This document shows positions 45,535 through 58,214 of a stretch of DNA of 64,000 nucleotides, piece by piece. Each line of letters opens with the position of its first letter. The first letter of the stretch is position 1. Below the pieces are notes generated by a model. The model searched no databases and was not told the origin of the DNA. It saw only the letters and a program-made list of their open reading frames with translations. The DNA is from Nilaparvata lugens. Lineage: Eukaryota > Arthropoda > Insecta > Hemiptera > Delphacidae. The stretch is taken from the NCBI RefSeq assembly GCF_014356525.2, contig NC_052515.1, forward strand, positions 24,931,212 to 24,995,211. Reading direction: 5' to 3'. The translations under genes were made by a program, and so were the position numbers.

Positions 45535-46020
45535 AAAAGTGGACATAATGGACCAGATTTTTTTATTGTACTGTAGTGAGATTAACTTTAAAAAGTCACT
45601 GAAATTGAGGAATCCATTGTTGCTTATTTTCCTTTTCCACTGCCTTCTATAGTGGATAAAAAACACCTTATTTTTCAGGTATTAAACAACCAACCCAGAA
45701 AAAAAAAGTGGAAATAGGTCCAGATTTTATATAGTACTATAGTGAGATTCACTTTAAAAAGTCACTGGAATTGAGGAATCCATTGTTGCTTATTTTCCTT
45801 TTCCACTGCCTTCTATAGTGGATAAAAAACACCTTATCTTCCAGGTATTAAACAACCAACCCAGAAAAAAAAGTGGAAATAGGTCCAGATTTTATATAGT
45901 ACTATAGTGAGATTAACTTTAAAAAGTCACTGAAATTGAGGAATCCATTGTTGCTTATTTTCCTTTTCCACCGCCTTTTAAAGTGGATAGAAAACAACAC
46001 CTTGTTTTTCAGAATATTGA
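45535..46020. repeat. Tandem array, three units of about 166 bp
   Basis: ATTGAGGAATCCATTGTTGC recurs three times together with AAACACCTTATTTTTCAG-type phrases. Confidence 0.92.
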
Positions 46021-46029
46021 TCAACATCC

Positions 46030-46715
46030 CACAAAGAAATAATAATCGAACGTTGAAGACAAAGAGAATTGCATCATGAATCAGGAAACACCCTATAAAC
46101 TGAAGATAAGGCGGAAGGACGTTGACCCAAAATGCATCAACGTTCTTGTGTTGTTCTCGCAAAGTTCATTCGCCGCAGTTGCATCCCCCTGTTGCAATCA
46201 CCCCCACCCTTCAATCAACCCCCACCCTACTAAAAAACACCCCGTCAGACCCCACCACCACATCACATCGCCCGCCAGCCATTTGTCCCAAAAGGATGTG
46301 ACACATAATATGAATGTGATGTATTTTATAAGAACGACAAGCATTGTTCCATTCACTGGATATAACCATAATATTCCCAGCCATATACGGCTAGGCTATA
46401 CATTAAGCTATATACTATATACGAGACAATCGATGATGTTTATGACACTATTCAGAATTGCAATAAGTTACCTTCCAAATATACGAATAATAGTGAATTT
46501 CGAACTAGAGATTTGAAGCTTCTACTGTACAATTTTTATAACTACTCTATAACCCGGTTTCAAGGACAATTATTAAATCTAATTAACCATGAATTTTTAG
46601 GTTTAATGGTATATTAGATTTTATACGTTTTTCAAGAAGGTATTTCCAAACCTCCGGGAAGTGATATTGACGGTCGTAACTGAAGGATGAAGGTGAGAGA
46701 TGAATGGAACTATAG
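46030..46715. other. C-rich patch, no gene supported
   Basis: 46180-46280 is C-rich with CACCCCCACCC and CCCCACCAC words. The open frame over it has low-complexity His/Pro content. Confidence 0.4.
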
Positions 46716-46719
46716 TTTG

Positions 46720-47546
46720 TGTAAAATAAGTTGAGACTTGGTCCTCCCTCCATCCGAAGAAATTACAGGGTTGCCAAATCGTGTAAAATTGCAACTTTAT
46801 AAAATTTCCAATCCAGTCAGAATTAGATGTAGAATATCATCCCCGATATCCTAGCAGTACTAAAAAAGCTTCAGGATTGAAGGATTAAAAGGAAATTTAA
46901 CTTTCATGATAAAATTGGAAACATCGCGAAGATTTTTTTTCTATTGAATATCACTTCTCTCAGAATCATGGGGCGTCGTAATGCGTAATAATTTCATATA
47001 AAATTAACGGGGAGAATGTGCCCTTTCCATTGGTGTCTGGATCATTTCTATCCGATTTATAGTTATTTTTTAATTGATTATGTTCGTCAATGTCGAGACA
47101 TTTCGAGCTGAAAACATGAAATTTTCGACATGCTAGAAACTTTTTTGTTTCAAAAGATAATTAGGTGGTGAAAGCGAGAAAGTTTCTCACAAATAATTGA
47201 AATTATTTTTCCAATTGTCAAACGTACTCGGAAGAGCGTATTTTGGCCTCTCAGGAGTTTCAAAGTCAAGGATAGCGCCCCATGATTCTGAGAGAAGTGA
47301 TATTCAAAAGAAAAAAATTTCCGCGATGTTTCCAATTTTATCATAAAAGTTAAATTTCCTTTTAATCCTTCAATCCTGAAGCTTTTTTAGTACTACTAGG
47401 ATATTGGGGATGATAATATTCTACATCCAATTCCGACGTTGAATTGGAAATTTGAGAAAGTTGCAATTTTACACGATTTGGAAACCTTGTAATTTCTTCG
47501 GATGGAGGTCCAAGTCTCAACTTATTTTACACAAACTATACAGTTT
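46720..47546. mobile_element. Large inverted-repeat element, arms about 255 bp
   Basis: Left arm 46721-46975 and right arm 47277-47546 are inverse copies (TGTAAAATAAGTTGAGACTT; GATATTCTACATCTAATTC-type; CTCTCAGAATCATGGGGCG). The central 300 bp is AT-rich and non-coding. Confidence 0.88.
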
Positions 47547-47979
47547 TAAGTGGGATTCGAACAACTAGGTAGTTATTTTGAAGCTGAAGATGAGATACGA
47601 ATGGAACTAAAGTTCTAAGAAGAGAGCTATAGAACTAAGATGAAAACTAAAGTAGTTCTTAGGTGACAACTCTTTTTCAAGTAAGATTTTGAAGCTCATA
47701 ACTGACTCAAGTATTAGCAGAGCTACCCTCAGGAGTAAGATATACCTACTTCTAACGGGAGAACAGGAAGCACATTGTTTATCTAATCTTTGCGATTAGA
47801 AACCGTTCTTTCTGTGAGAACAAACACATACCCATATATTTTTAATTGAAAAAAACTGCAATAGAAAACAACTATTTCTTTAAGGATGACGTTTTGAAAA
47901 TTAAATCAAATTACAGTTATTCTTCTTCTTCATCTTTAGGAAGAATCCTTTTGATCTCTAGCATTACGTATGCTCTACT

Positions 47980-48440
47980 GCTCTAGGGAGGATAGGATGT
48001 AACTTTATCTGAGTTAATCCCTATTACACATGACAGGGAAAACACTAGTTAATCACGTTAATATAGTTAATCACTAGTGATTAACCTAATCATATTGAAT
48101 AGGTAAATAAATGGAAAACAAATACATTGAAAATCTGAAAAATTTGGAGATGAATAATTGAAAAACATTCCACGAAATCAATAAACAAGTTTCAGCTCAT
48201 TTGTAAATTACAGTAATCTAATGATTTCCAATACAGTGGCTTCCCTCTAGGGTGGGAAGGATGTAACTTTATCTGAGTTAATCCCTATCACAAATGACAG
48301 GGAAAACACTATAGTAAACGTTAATACAGTTAAAACTGAAGAATTTGGAAATGAATAATTGAAAAACATTCCATGAAATCAATAAACAGGTTTCAGTTCA
48401 TTTGTAAATTACAGTAATCTACTTATTTCCAATACAGTGG
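47980..48440. repeat. Direct duplication, two units of about 260 bp
   Basis: GGATGTAACTTTATCTGAGT occurs at about 47994 and 48256; TGAATAATTGAAAAACATTC and CAATACAGTGGCTT follow in both. One junction read as a tandem repeat. Confidence 0.88.
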
Positions 48441-48444
48441 CTTT

Positions 48445-49040
48445 GTCATAAAACTTTATCAAACAATATCAAGCAATAAAATAATTGCAAATAAACGCAA
48501 CAATGATTCAGATAAAGCCGTTCTAAAGCTGCCTGCACAAAGGCACTTGAAAAAAATCGCTTGACCCCTGTCATTACAGAAATCACTTACGTCACTTTCA
48601 AAGATATGACAAGAAAGAAATACCTCAGAAAAGTTCTCGGTTCGAACTCGAGAATAAATTGAAAGCAAAAAATTAACCAGCAGACAACAGTAACTTGATA
48701 AACTGGTTTACAATCAATTTAGTTCAAGTTGAAATGATAACATTGAATCAAGTCGCCCATTTTCTTCAATTCTGATCAAATATATTTAGCAGAAGTGAGA
48801 TTATTTTTGAGTTGGAATACAGAATAATTCATGCATTCATCTATTGATCTAATTACACATAATTCATTAAAATGATCTGGGGATGGAGAAGATGGACAGA
48901 AATAAATTAATATCGAATTATTATTGTAGGCTAATTAGATAATTTTAATGTATCAATATATGTAAATAAGTAATGTATATTTATTGTAGCATACCGATGG
49001 TTCAAATCATGAACCTACCTAGAACTGCAGGGTCGTTCAT
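48445..49040. other. No gene supported
   Basis: AT-rich; nothing recognised. Confidence 0.5.
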
Positions 49041-49043
49041 ATT

Positions 49044-49190
49044 AAATTATTATTTATTTATTTATTTATAGTCTACATTGATAGATACAGTATAATTCTC
49101 AACTATGAATGATTGGGGGAGGGAACAACAGGCTTGAAGCCAAAAACTGTTCCTTTCCAAAATTTGGATAGAAATTGACAAAAAATAGGA
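49044..49190 (-). mobile_element. Short retroposon, minus strand
   Basis: Inverse copy of 39575-39698: TTATTTATTTATTTATAG tail, GGAACAACAGGCTTGAAGCC, ACTGTTCCTTTCCAAAATTT. Confidence 0.78.
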
Positions 49191-49194
49191 TATA

Positions 49195-50400
49195 TTTATC
49201 ACTTCATAGGCTTTGTTTGACGATGACATTAGAAGGGGTGTCTGTGACACAATTTTTGACTTTGCAGCTTGATTTGGACTATTTAGTAGGTGAACATAGC
49301 AAAAGTGTACATCTTTATACCCTGTGTTGAAGGTTTGGTACCGCTGAGTTGACACTTGTTGCAGCAATGAAAATTTCACCCCCTACATTGAAGCTGCTTA
49401 ACAATGGAAGGAGAACTTGGAATTGTGGAATAATACATCATTTCAAAGAGAAATCAATGCTCGACAAACCTACGATAAGCATAAGTTTTTATGGTGCATT
49501 GTTGGAGTTATAAGCCCTGAAAGAGGAAAACATTGGATAAAAACCTGTTATTTTAACAATTACACACCTTCAAGAGCGAATATCTCCTGAACTGTTGGGA
49601 ATATCACAAAATTCTACTGAACAAAAAGTGTAGACAATTTATCAAGCTTCATTTTTGAATAGTTAGCTATGACGGTTGCACGCATTGTTCTTAAGATATG
49701 AGCGTGGAAGCAAAACGCTGAAAAATTCAACTTTTAAACCACCCTCATCCCCTTAGCACATAAGTCAGAAATGGAGACTTTTGATATGTTCTCCTTCTAA
49801 TTAGTCTCAACAAAGCTGCAAAGTCAAAAATTGTTTAAAACATTCCCTCCAAATTCCTTTGTCAAATTGGTCTATTGTTGAAAAAATGGAGATTTCACAC
49901 TCAACACTAAAGCTGCTGCAAAAGGAGTAGGGACATTCGTAAAGGTGTGAAATTATACATCAAATTGAAGAGAATTCAATGCTCTATAAGCTCATAATCA
50001 ACATGGATTATTCCCATCAATTTTTAAATAGCAATAGAGAGCAAAAATAGAAAAAAATTGGTGGCAAACGTGATTTTTTTTTCAAAAATGTCACACCTTC
50101 AAGAGCGGATATCTCGAAAACTATAGGAGATAAAAAAAGTTGTAGAATGAATATTGTAGGAAAATTTGTAAGCTTTAATTTGTTATATGATAGTCAAGAC
50201 CTTAGGACACATAATTTTTGAGTTTTATGCCAGAAACCAAAAAAGGTACCTTATTCAAACCACCCCCACCCCCTTAACACAGAGGGTAGGGTGGGGACTT
50301 TTGATATGTTCACCTCCTTACTACCCTAAACAGAACTGCAGGGTCAAAAATAGTCTTCCCAACTTTTCCCTCTATACCCTTTTTTGAGCATTCATTGCCT
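49195..50400. repeat. Diverged long repeats
   Basis: Two related blocks recur: ACACCTTCAAGAGCGAATAT / ACACCTTCAAGAGCGGATAT (about 49563, 50094) and CTTTTGATATGTTC followed by CTGCAAAGTCAAAAATTGTT or CTGCAGGGTCAAAAATAG (about 49789, 50299). The family is unknown. Confidence 0.65.
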
Positions 50401-50427
50401 GGACTATTCCGGGAACGGAAGGCTTTC

Positions 50428-50507
50428 AATTCGTCGAGATCTCAGTTCGTCGAGATCTCAGTTCGTCGAGATCTCAGTTCGTCAAGATCTCAGTTCATCA
50501 AGTACCT
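50428..50507. repeat. Minisatellite, five units of 16 bp
   Basis: AGTTCGTCGAGATCTC repeated in register, first and last units diverged. Similar AGTTCGTC words are scattered at 41295-41520. Confidence 0.93.
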
Positions 50508-50509
50508 AT

Positions 50510-53500
50510 TTTGACCATCTCTAGAGGGTACTGAGACAAGTGGCTAGTTGAGCTGTTTAGTTCGTCAAGTCTCACTGCATCAAGTTTTCGTTACAGGCTG
50601 ATACACAGTCAGCTACACCTTTGCACATCAGTTAGGGATCAATGATACTGGGTAAAGGAGAAGTTAGTTAAAGGTTGAATATGCACTTTTCCTTATAGGG
50701 CTACTCCAATGATAGAATGGAATAAATCTTTGAATAAAACAATTCTCAAATTGTTATCTAATTCTATGAAGTTAAAAGTCAAAGATTAGAATAGGGGTCA
50801 GGTTTTTAATTTCAAATGACAATTATGCTGTTATTGTTTTATAATACTTTCATCAGATTTTTTGCTGAGGGTGATGCCCAGATGAGCTCTAGGCTTGTGC
50901 GTGGGTAATGAATCGGATGATAAGAATAGATGAATGGACCTACAGTTTCAGGTGAGTTATTATATCTGCATGTTACTACTATATGTACAAATAATTCAGA
51001 TATAATAAGCTAACATAAATTTTCTTATGGTTGTATATAACAATAGTTTAAGTTGATGAAGAGTGAAATACGCGTGTTCGTGGCGCATAAGTCTGTACGC
51101 ACCCATACATTCAGCCACCAGTCTCGGCAACCAGTGGGTCGCCAAGTGTCCGAGCATGGGGGGGGGGATTAGTTGATCAGTTCTTATTGCGCTCATTACA
51201 CTATGAACACTTTTACACTATGTAAACTATTTACACTGTAATTACGCTCATTTACTACTAGGGTCCCCAGATCCAGCCACCAGATTTTGGCAGCCGGCTG
51301 GTGTCTCACTGGTGTCTATACTTCCGCCAATGGTTGCTATCTGGCGACCTACTAATACGGGCCTTAAGGTCTTTAAAGGTGAATTATTTAGTAGAAAAAT
51401 CCGTTGTCAACAATCATGTCAATTCGTTAATTATAATAAAATAAACAGCAACCCTACCATATATAATAAAAATTATGTCTCATATTATTTAATATTAACA
51501 AAAATAGCCTATATCTAATTCAATTTTAATAACTTTTGCGTAATTGAAGGAAATGTTGAAAAATTAGGCTATATAAGTTGATGAAAATAGAGGAAGTCAA
51601 ATAAAAATGCACTATTATTGATTTAGGCCTATACATAAAATTTAGAAAGAAGCAAAATTAAAATTAGATAGTTTAAGTCTAATAGGCCTATCTGTGATAA
51701 ATATTTGTCAATTATTTAAATAAATCTATGAAATTACGTTAATTCTGTTTGAATTTTGGAAAATTAACTACCTACTGTAGGTTATCTAATTTATTATCGC
51801 ACTATAATGTAGGTTAATCAAGTTAGACTGTAGGGTAATTTAAGTTTATCAAATAAACACAAGAATGTAGATATTATAGTCACACTTGGAAAAATTACCG
51901 GTTATCATAATTGGGTAGTTGAAAATGAAAAAATTCTATTTAAGTATTTTAGGCATTTTATATTCTGGTTACATGACTTCTTAGTTACCGTACAGTTATC
52001 ACTAACATTATCTTCAATTTTATCACTTGCTAATCCACTCATCTGAACCTAAACATCTTGAACTTGAATAAAACATACTTGATTTTTTTATAAAACTCTA
52101 AAATACTTTAGGGTAGTCTACATCTTCTTATCATGTTTTTTAAATAATCAATAATATGACAATAAAATACCAAATATAGACTTGATGAAGCATAACAATA
52201 ATTTTCTATCTCTTGGTAAAAACAAGCTTACCATAAAAATTATTACACTTTGATACACTTTTCAGTTATCAAAGCTTTGAATAAAATCAACTTATTCTGC
52301 ATGACATTTTCAATAACTATTCTGGAGGTTAGAAAACATGTTGAAATGTTGAAACAGGTAGCATGGGGTTTGAAACAGAATGTAAACAAGTAACAAATCC
52401 GCAAATTCAAACCATTTTACAAATACGTTGCCCAGAATATCAATATTAATGTCATGGCGATTTTAATAGAATTACACAGAAAATAACCGACAATTTTAAA
52501 ATAATTAGTGGTACTTACAGTGTAGGTAACCAAAACAGCTGTTCAGGATACAGGACCTTTAGATATCATTTAGAGCCACCGAAACCGTATTTAAATTGAA
52601 GAAAACTTTAATATTATTCAATATAAACATTTTTACACAATATAGAGTCAATGTCAATTCATAAAATTACCCAAATCACAACCATTCACAAATTGAGGCT
52701 ATCTAATCTACTCACATTTAAACCTTTTAGTATTAATTAAAACTGTTACTGACAGGAATTTCATGACTTAAACTCAACTTCAAATTATTTTTTCTAACAC
52801 CTAAACTATTTACATCTTCAAAAACCATTCAACCCTAAGCTTAATTCGTTAAATTAAAACTGATTAAAAAGTGACATGTTACAGACTACACAAATAAACG
52901 CCATTTTGACGTTTCAATTTGCTGAAGAGTTTCTCGTCTGCTGGATTTTATCATTCAATTTTATTGACTTAATACTCAGGTAAACTCTATCTTAAAATAT
53001 GTATAAAATTCTCAAACATCCTATTGGAACGGTAAATTGATTTATCTCTCAACGAATCATTTAAAATAACGATTATAGATGACTTTATTTCAACTCAAAA
53101 TCATGCTGTCGCTAGATGAATGACTTGTCTAGGATAGCTTGATGGCGCGAATTTTTAAAACTTGAAGACGGAATTTGGTGATCTCTTGTCTATTTAATTT
53201 ACAAACAATATAACAGTTCGTTGAATAATATAATCGAAAAGTGAATAATATTATTGAAAAAGGAAAACATCGATATACCCTTTTAATATTTTATACATTG
53301 TTTAAATAAAATTCTTAACCCTTAATTGAATAAAGAATAGTATTATATTGTCTGTAGATGATAATGAAACTAGGAGAAGATAGAATATTTTTATTACCGG
53401 TATAATAGAAATAGGCTATAGACCGAAATTGTTCTTTATGTTAATATTAATAAGGACTATTTAGTATAAATACTCTTTGTTATAATAATTCAGACTGAAT

Positions 53501-53930
53501 TACGTACGGTACTGCTTAACAACCCTATGAAAATAAACACTCTTGTGGTTTTGCATTTTTATAAAATGGCTATTTTTATCAATCACTTTTCAAATTATTG
53601 ATTTATTGCCTTGAACAATATCACAATTGAAAACTTGTCAAACTGTTCTCTAGACAAAGATTATGAGAGGAATGAGGAATACTGTTATGCAGAAGAAATT
53701 ATTAAAATAGATTTTACTTCCATTTCATGATGTAGGAAAAAACTCTCATGAAAGTTTGGAAGCAAACATGGAAAAACTATTTTCAATAGAATAAATAATA
53801 ATTGGTGCTCTAAACTAATAGAGTAGAATAACTATAATAACGCTGAGAGTTAATTAGAGTTGTTATCAAATGAGCTCTTAATTGTGTTAAAATACGGTTC
53901 TGTCATACTCTATGTAGAAATAAAGTCTTA
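50510..53930. other. AT-rich stretch, low repeat content, no gene supported
   Basis: The longest stretch with few recognisable repeats. A G10 run lies near 51159-51168. No exon could be supported; it may be intergenic or a long intron. Confidence 0.45.
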
Positions 53931-53935
53931 ACTTA

Positions 53936-54152
53936 CTATAGTGAGGTCCACGTTATAGTGGCAGTGGATAAAGATAGGAGAATAGCGATGCCGATTCTCT
54001 GCATTAATTATATTTCTACACTGTCAAAAACATAATTGGCATCGTTGTGGACCTAGAAAAGGATAGTACCACCGGCTTTGTCGAATGATAGACAAGGATA
54101 GCAAAACCAAAGTTGAACAAATACTGTCATTATAACGTGGACCTCACTATAG
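53936..54152. mobile_element. MITE family A, complete copy
   Basis: About 217 bp with inverted ends CTATAGTGAGGTCCACGTTA and its inverse, including internal TA. The interior matches the other family A copies (GATAGACAAGGATAGCAAAACC). Confidence 0.85.
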
Positions 54153-55257
54153 TCATACGACACGAGTGATAGGCTATTCATAAAATATTATAAATATGTT
54201 ATTTAATAATAGTATATGGCAAGCCATTATAATTATACAGTACCCGTATGTTAATATGTTAAACAAATTTGAATGAGTAGGTAGTTATGTGAGTGAAAAA
54301 GGTGTCAAGGAGTGTGTTTATGAATTACATTTCCAACTGACTGTCAAGTGTCAATCATAAAATATTGGGGAAAATGTCTTTGAATCTAAAATAAAGCAAC
54401 CTGCACACAGAGACTATCACTAGCTATTGCGGGAACGCGGAATTGGAATTGTCGGTACCTTCTGCCCTGCGAGCAGCTTGTTAAATATACTATACCGGTG
54501 TCGTAATTTTGGCCAAGCCGGTCCAATATATGATTCTAATTGCATATTAATGGATAAGGATAGCTTGGTTGTATGTACAACCAACTAGATTATGATATTG
54601 GTTCATATGAACAAGCAATACCATTGAGAAATAATATAATATATATCAAGTAGTACTCTTTTATTAAACTTGTAGCGTGAATATTGATGTTGTGGAAATT
54701 TTCCATAATTGAAGAGACTTGACAAATACTTTTTTGACAACATTTCGAGTCTCTTCAATTATTGTGTTGTGATAAAATAAAAGGGTACGGTACCTAATAT
54801 ATTAAAGTATTGTTTATCAATAGTTTTATTAGCCCTAGAAATAAAAGTAAATACTCCAGTAGGCTTACTGTTGATGGTGAGATATTGTGATATTTATCCA
54901 TAATGAGAACTCTGGGATTTTAATTACTGGGATTAAAATGTTTGTTATTTTATAATAAATAATTGATATTTTTTGACAAAATCCCAGTGTTTACATTAAA
55001 GTAAATACAGTACTATTGAGATATCTACACGTTTTCACGGTGACAGGTTCTAAAAAGTATAGACTTTGCACAGTGCAATTCTGGAACGTTCATCGTTAAA
55101 TGAGTGAATTTGTGGTTGTGCTTACAAAATATTATTGTATTACTAAGATGTCATTGTAAATTTGGTAACGTCATGTCCTGAAAGTTTCATGTTGATCAAT
55201 TTAGCCGCTTTTCAGTATTGTGAGGTGACAAAGGAAATAACAAAGTACCTTTTTTCT
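54153..55257. other. No gene supported
   Basis: AT-rich sequence between MITE copies. A short inverted pair (CATTTCGAGTCTCTTCAATT against AATTGAAGAGACTTGACAAA) lies at about 54705-54765. Confidence 0.5.
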
Positions 55258-55604
55258 GTGGTGAGGTCCATGTTATAATGGCAGTGGAGAAAGATAGGAC
55301 AGCGTTGTCGATTCTTTGCCTTGTTACTGTCTTTTATAAAATATAGCTGATACCGGTATATATGATGAAGTACTACTAACTGTTTATTCTTGATCAATTA
55401 TATGTTATAAAAATATATTTATTATGATTTAATAGACAATTTATGATTTAATATTTTGTTAATTATACTTCTATTTTTTGAAATCAATCTGGCAGCATTG
55501 CAGAGGTAGAAAAGGATAGCGCTATCTGCTTTGTCGAATGACAGACAAGGATAGCAAAACCAATGTTAATCAAATACTTCCATTATAACGTGGACCTCAC
55601 TGTA
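55258..55604. mobile_element. MITE family A, complete copy
   Basis: Ends GTGAGGTCCATGTTATAATG and CATTATAACGTGGACCTCAC. About 347 bp, longer inside than the neighbouring copies. Confidence 0.83.
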
Positions 55605-55640
55605 GTAATAATAATATCTCGTTACTTATTGAATGTCCTC

Positions 55641-55857
55641 CTATAGTGAGGTCCACGTTATAATGACAGTATTTGATTAACTTTGATACTACTATTCTTG
55701 TCTATAATACGACAAAGCAGGTAGTTTTATCCTTTTCTAGCTACGCAACGATGCCAAATCTGTTTTTGACGATGTAGAAATATAATTAAGGCAGAGAAGA
55801 GGCACAGCTGTTCTTCTATCTCTATCCACTGCCATTATAACGTGGACCTCACTATAG
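55641..55857. mobile_element. MITE family A, complete copy
   Basis: Ends CTATAGTGAGGTCCACGTTA and its inverse. It lies only 36 bp from the preceding copy and in opposite orientation, judged from the internal sequence (TTTGATTAACTTTG at the left end here, TCAAATACTTCC at the right end there). Confidence 0.85.
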
Positions 55858-55945
55858 CTCTAAAGTAATGTGACCAATTTCCTTATAATCAATTATTTAA
55901 TTAATACGGAAAATATAATACAATCACAAACAGAAATTTGTGCCT

Positions 55946-56765
55946 TTTTTACTTTCCTTGCCCTATTACCATAGATAAGGAGAGTATTGCTTTCCGAAAA
56001 AATTAAGGAACCCAATTTCCAAATTTCTATACGTTTCAAGGTCCCCTGAGTCCAAAAAAGTGGTTTTTGGGTATTGGTCTGTATGTGTGTGTGTGTGTGT
56101 GTGTGTATGTGCGTTTGTGTACACGATATCTCATCTCTCAATTAACGGAATGACTTGAAATTTGGAACTTAAGGTCCTTCCCCTATAAGGATCCGACACG
56201 AACAATTTCGAACAAATCCAATTCAAGATGGCGGCTAAAATGACAAGAATGTTGTCAAAACAGGGTTTTTCGCGATTTTCTCGAAAACGGCTTCAACGAT
56301 TTTGATCAAATTTATACCTAAAATAGTCATTGATAAGCTCTATCAACTGCCACAAGTCCCATATCTGTAAAAATTTCAGGAGCTCCGCCCCATCTATGCA
56401 AAGTTTGATTTTAGATTCTCAATTATGAGGCTTCAGATACAATTTAAACAAAAAAAAAAAAAAAAAAAATTGAGTGGAAAAGATTGAGCATAAGAATCTC
56501 CACAATTAATGATCAGTAACATTTTCACCTAAAATTAAAAATAAACTCGAAATTTGAGAAAATGTGTTTATCCAATTGCAAACTGTTGATTCTATTAAAT
56601 GATTCACTATGAAGAGATAGCAGACCTCGTGTGTCTCCAGCGTTATTGCCCTGTCACCAGCTGGCTGAAATCTTTGAATAGTAGACTTGAGATGCGCGGG
56701 AACACTAGCGTCAGCTGATCAATTTTCATAACGGCAAGGAAAGTTGTGTGAGTGCGCCACACCAT
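55946..56765 (-). mobile_element. Repeat family D, copy 3 (minus strand)
   Basis: TTTTACTTTCCTTGCCCTAT to GAGTGCGCCACACCAT, with (GT)n at 56082-56106 in the family position and an A-run of about 19 bases near 56450-56469. Confidence 0.83.
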
Positions 56766-57145
56766 ATTTTTAGTGGATTGACTTGAACATGAAGAGATTA
56801 TGCAAGTAATAGAGATTGATCCCGAACTTTATTCCCCCATGTATGAAGGTGTCTATCCATATATTTTTTTATATTACAACTCTCTAATGTAGGCTACATT
56901 GTATTATACTACCTAAGGTATATAGGTCCTGCCTATACCATACTACAGAATCAGGATTCACTTGGGAAGTTCTCACTGAAATAAACTAGTTGAAAATATA
57001 CCAGTATTACTGTAATATGGACCACATATTAGCAATGAAATTATCTCAACTGCTAAATAATAAGGTTTTAAAAATTTCCATCTATAAATTCAAAGGAAAT
57101 TTAAATTGTTGAGGTATTACGGCTTTGAATACGTGTCAAAAGTTA

Positions 57146-58214
57146 AGGTGCGTTCAGATATACGCGCCTCCAACACGCTCCGCAATCGTTCCGATCATGA
57201 ACGATACGGGAGATGTTAGCTTTTCTCGCGTTCCACTCTTGCTCACCGGTCGATCATCAATCGATCTGCTCGAGTGACGTTCGATTGCGGACTTGACTTA
57301 GTTCCTTTGGCTCCTTGAGGAGCATAGGACATCCGAAAATGTTCTCCACCCATCTCTATTGGCTGTGAGCCTCTTAACCTCTCTCTGCCCAAGTCTTTCC
57401 CTGTTGCCTGTACTCTGCCTCGACCGTTCTTCTCCATGTCATGAGTGGGCGTCCTTGTCTGCGTGATCCCTGGGGGTTCCAGCTCAATGCAGCCTTCTCA
57501 ATCGCACTTTTTTCTCAATGTGTGCCCAATCCATCTCCATTTTCTCCTTTTCAGTTCCTCTTGGATTGGACATTGATTTGCTAACTGCCAAAGATTCTCA
57601 TTGGTGATTACCTCTGGCCAGTAGATGCACATGATGCGGCGTATGCGATTTATGAAGGTCTGCAGCTGCCCTACAATTCGCCCAGTGATCTTCCATGTTT
57701 CACATCCGTATAAAAGCACTGATTTCACGTTGGTATTGAAAATCCGAATTTTTGTTGCCCTAGATATGTTTCTGTTTTTCCATACCTTGTTCAATTGGAT
57801 GAAGGCACCATTCGCTTTTCTAATTCGGCTTCCAACATCTTCATCAGTGCCTCCAGTCTTGGTCACTGCACTCCCCAAATACACAAAGGAGTCTACAGTC
57901 TGGATGTGAGTACCACCCACTTCAAACTGCCTATCTGTTGCTGCATTTTATCTCATTTCCTTTGTCTTTTTCGTATTAATACAGACACCTGCTTCTGCAG
58001 CTTCTTTTTCTAGCCTAAGCAGTTTCTCTTCCATGTCTCTGGAACGCTGGGCTAATAAGGCAAATATCGTCGGCAAAGTCCAGGTCTTCCAGCCTCTGTC
58101 TTAAACCCCACTGCAGCCCTCTCCTTCTCCCTGCCTGTACATTCCTCATGACCCGATCCAATACCAGCAGGAACAGGTTCGATTGCGGAGCAGAGCGAAA
58201 GTCTGTACGCACCT
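57146..58214. mobile_element. TTA-target MITE split by the RTE LINE
   Basis: Terminal inverted repeats AGGTGCGTTCAGA (left) and the inverse of AGGTGCGTACAGA (right) are flanked by TTA on both sides (57143-57145 and 58215-58217), a PIF/Harbinger-type target duplication. Without the LINE and one copy of its duplication the MITE would be about 170 bp. CTCCGCAATCG recurs in both arms. Confidence 0.75.
57292..58176 (-). mobile_element. 5'-truncated RTE-type LINE (reverse transcriptase C-terminus)
   Basis: Non-LTR retrotransposon fragment of 885 bp. At the truncated 5' end it begins in the reverse transcriptase at FLLVLDRVMR, followed by the catalytic FADD box (DLDFADDICL, about 58060-58100). The thumb and C-terminal region is at 57498-57920 (VYLGSAVTKTGGTDEDV, LLYGCETW, WIGHTLRK). 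It ends in CSSRSQRN and a stop near 57297. Frameshifts or stops break it between 57920 and 58015 and between 57437 and 57498. Flanking 13-bp direct repeats GTTCGATTGCGGA at 57279-57291 and 58177-58189 are its target-site duplication. There is no poly(A) tail, as usual for RTE-like elements. It is dead: it lacks the endonuclease and most of the polymerase. Confidence 0.88.

Noticed and set aside
46076..46516. A 146-residue plus-strand ORF, His/Pro-rich
   Set aside because: Low-complexity C-rich DNA; an opposite-strand ORF is also open, and no domain is recognisable.
49062..49379. A 105-residue minus-strand ORF
   Set aside because: Overlaps the short retroposon at 49044-49190 and continues into a diverged repeat.
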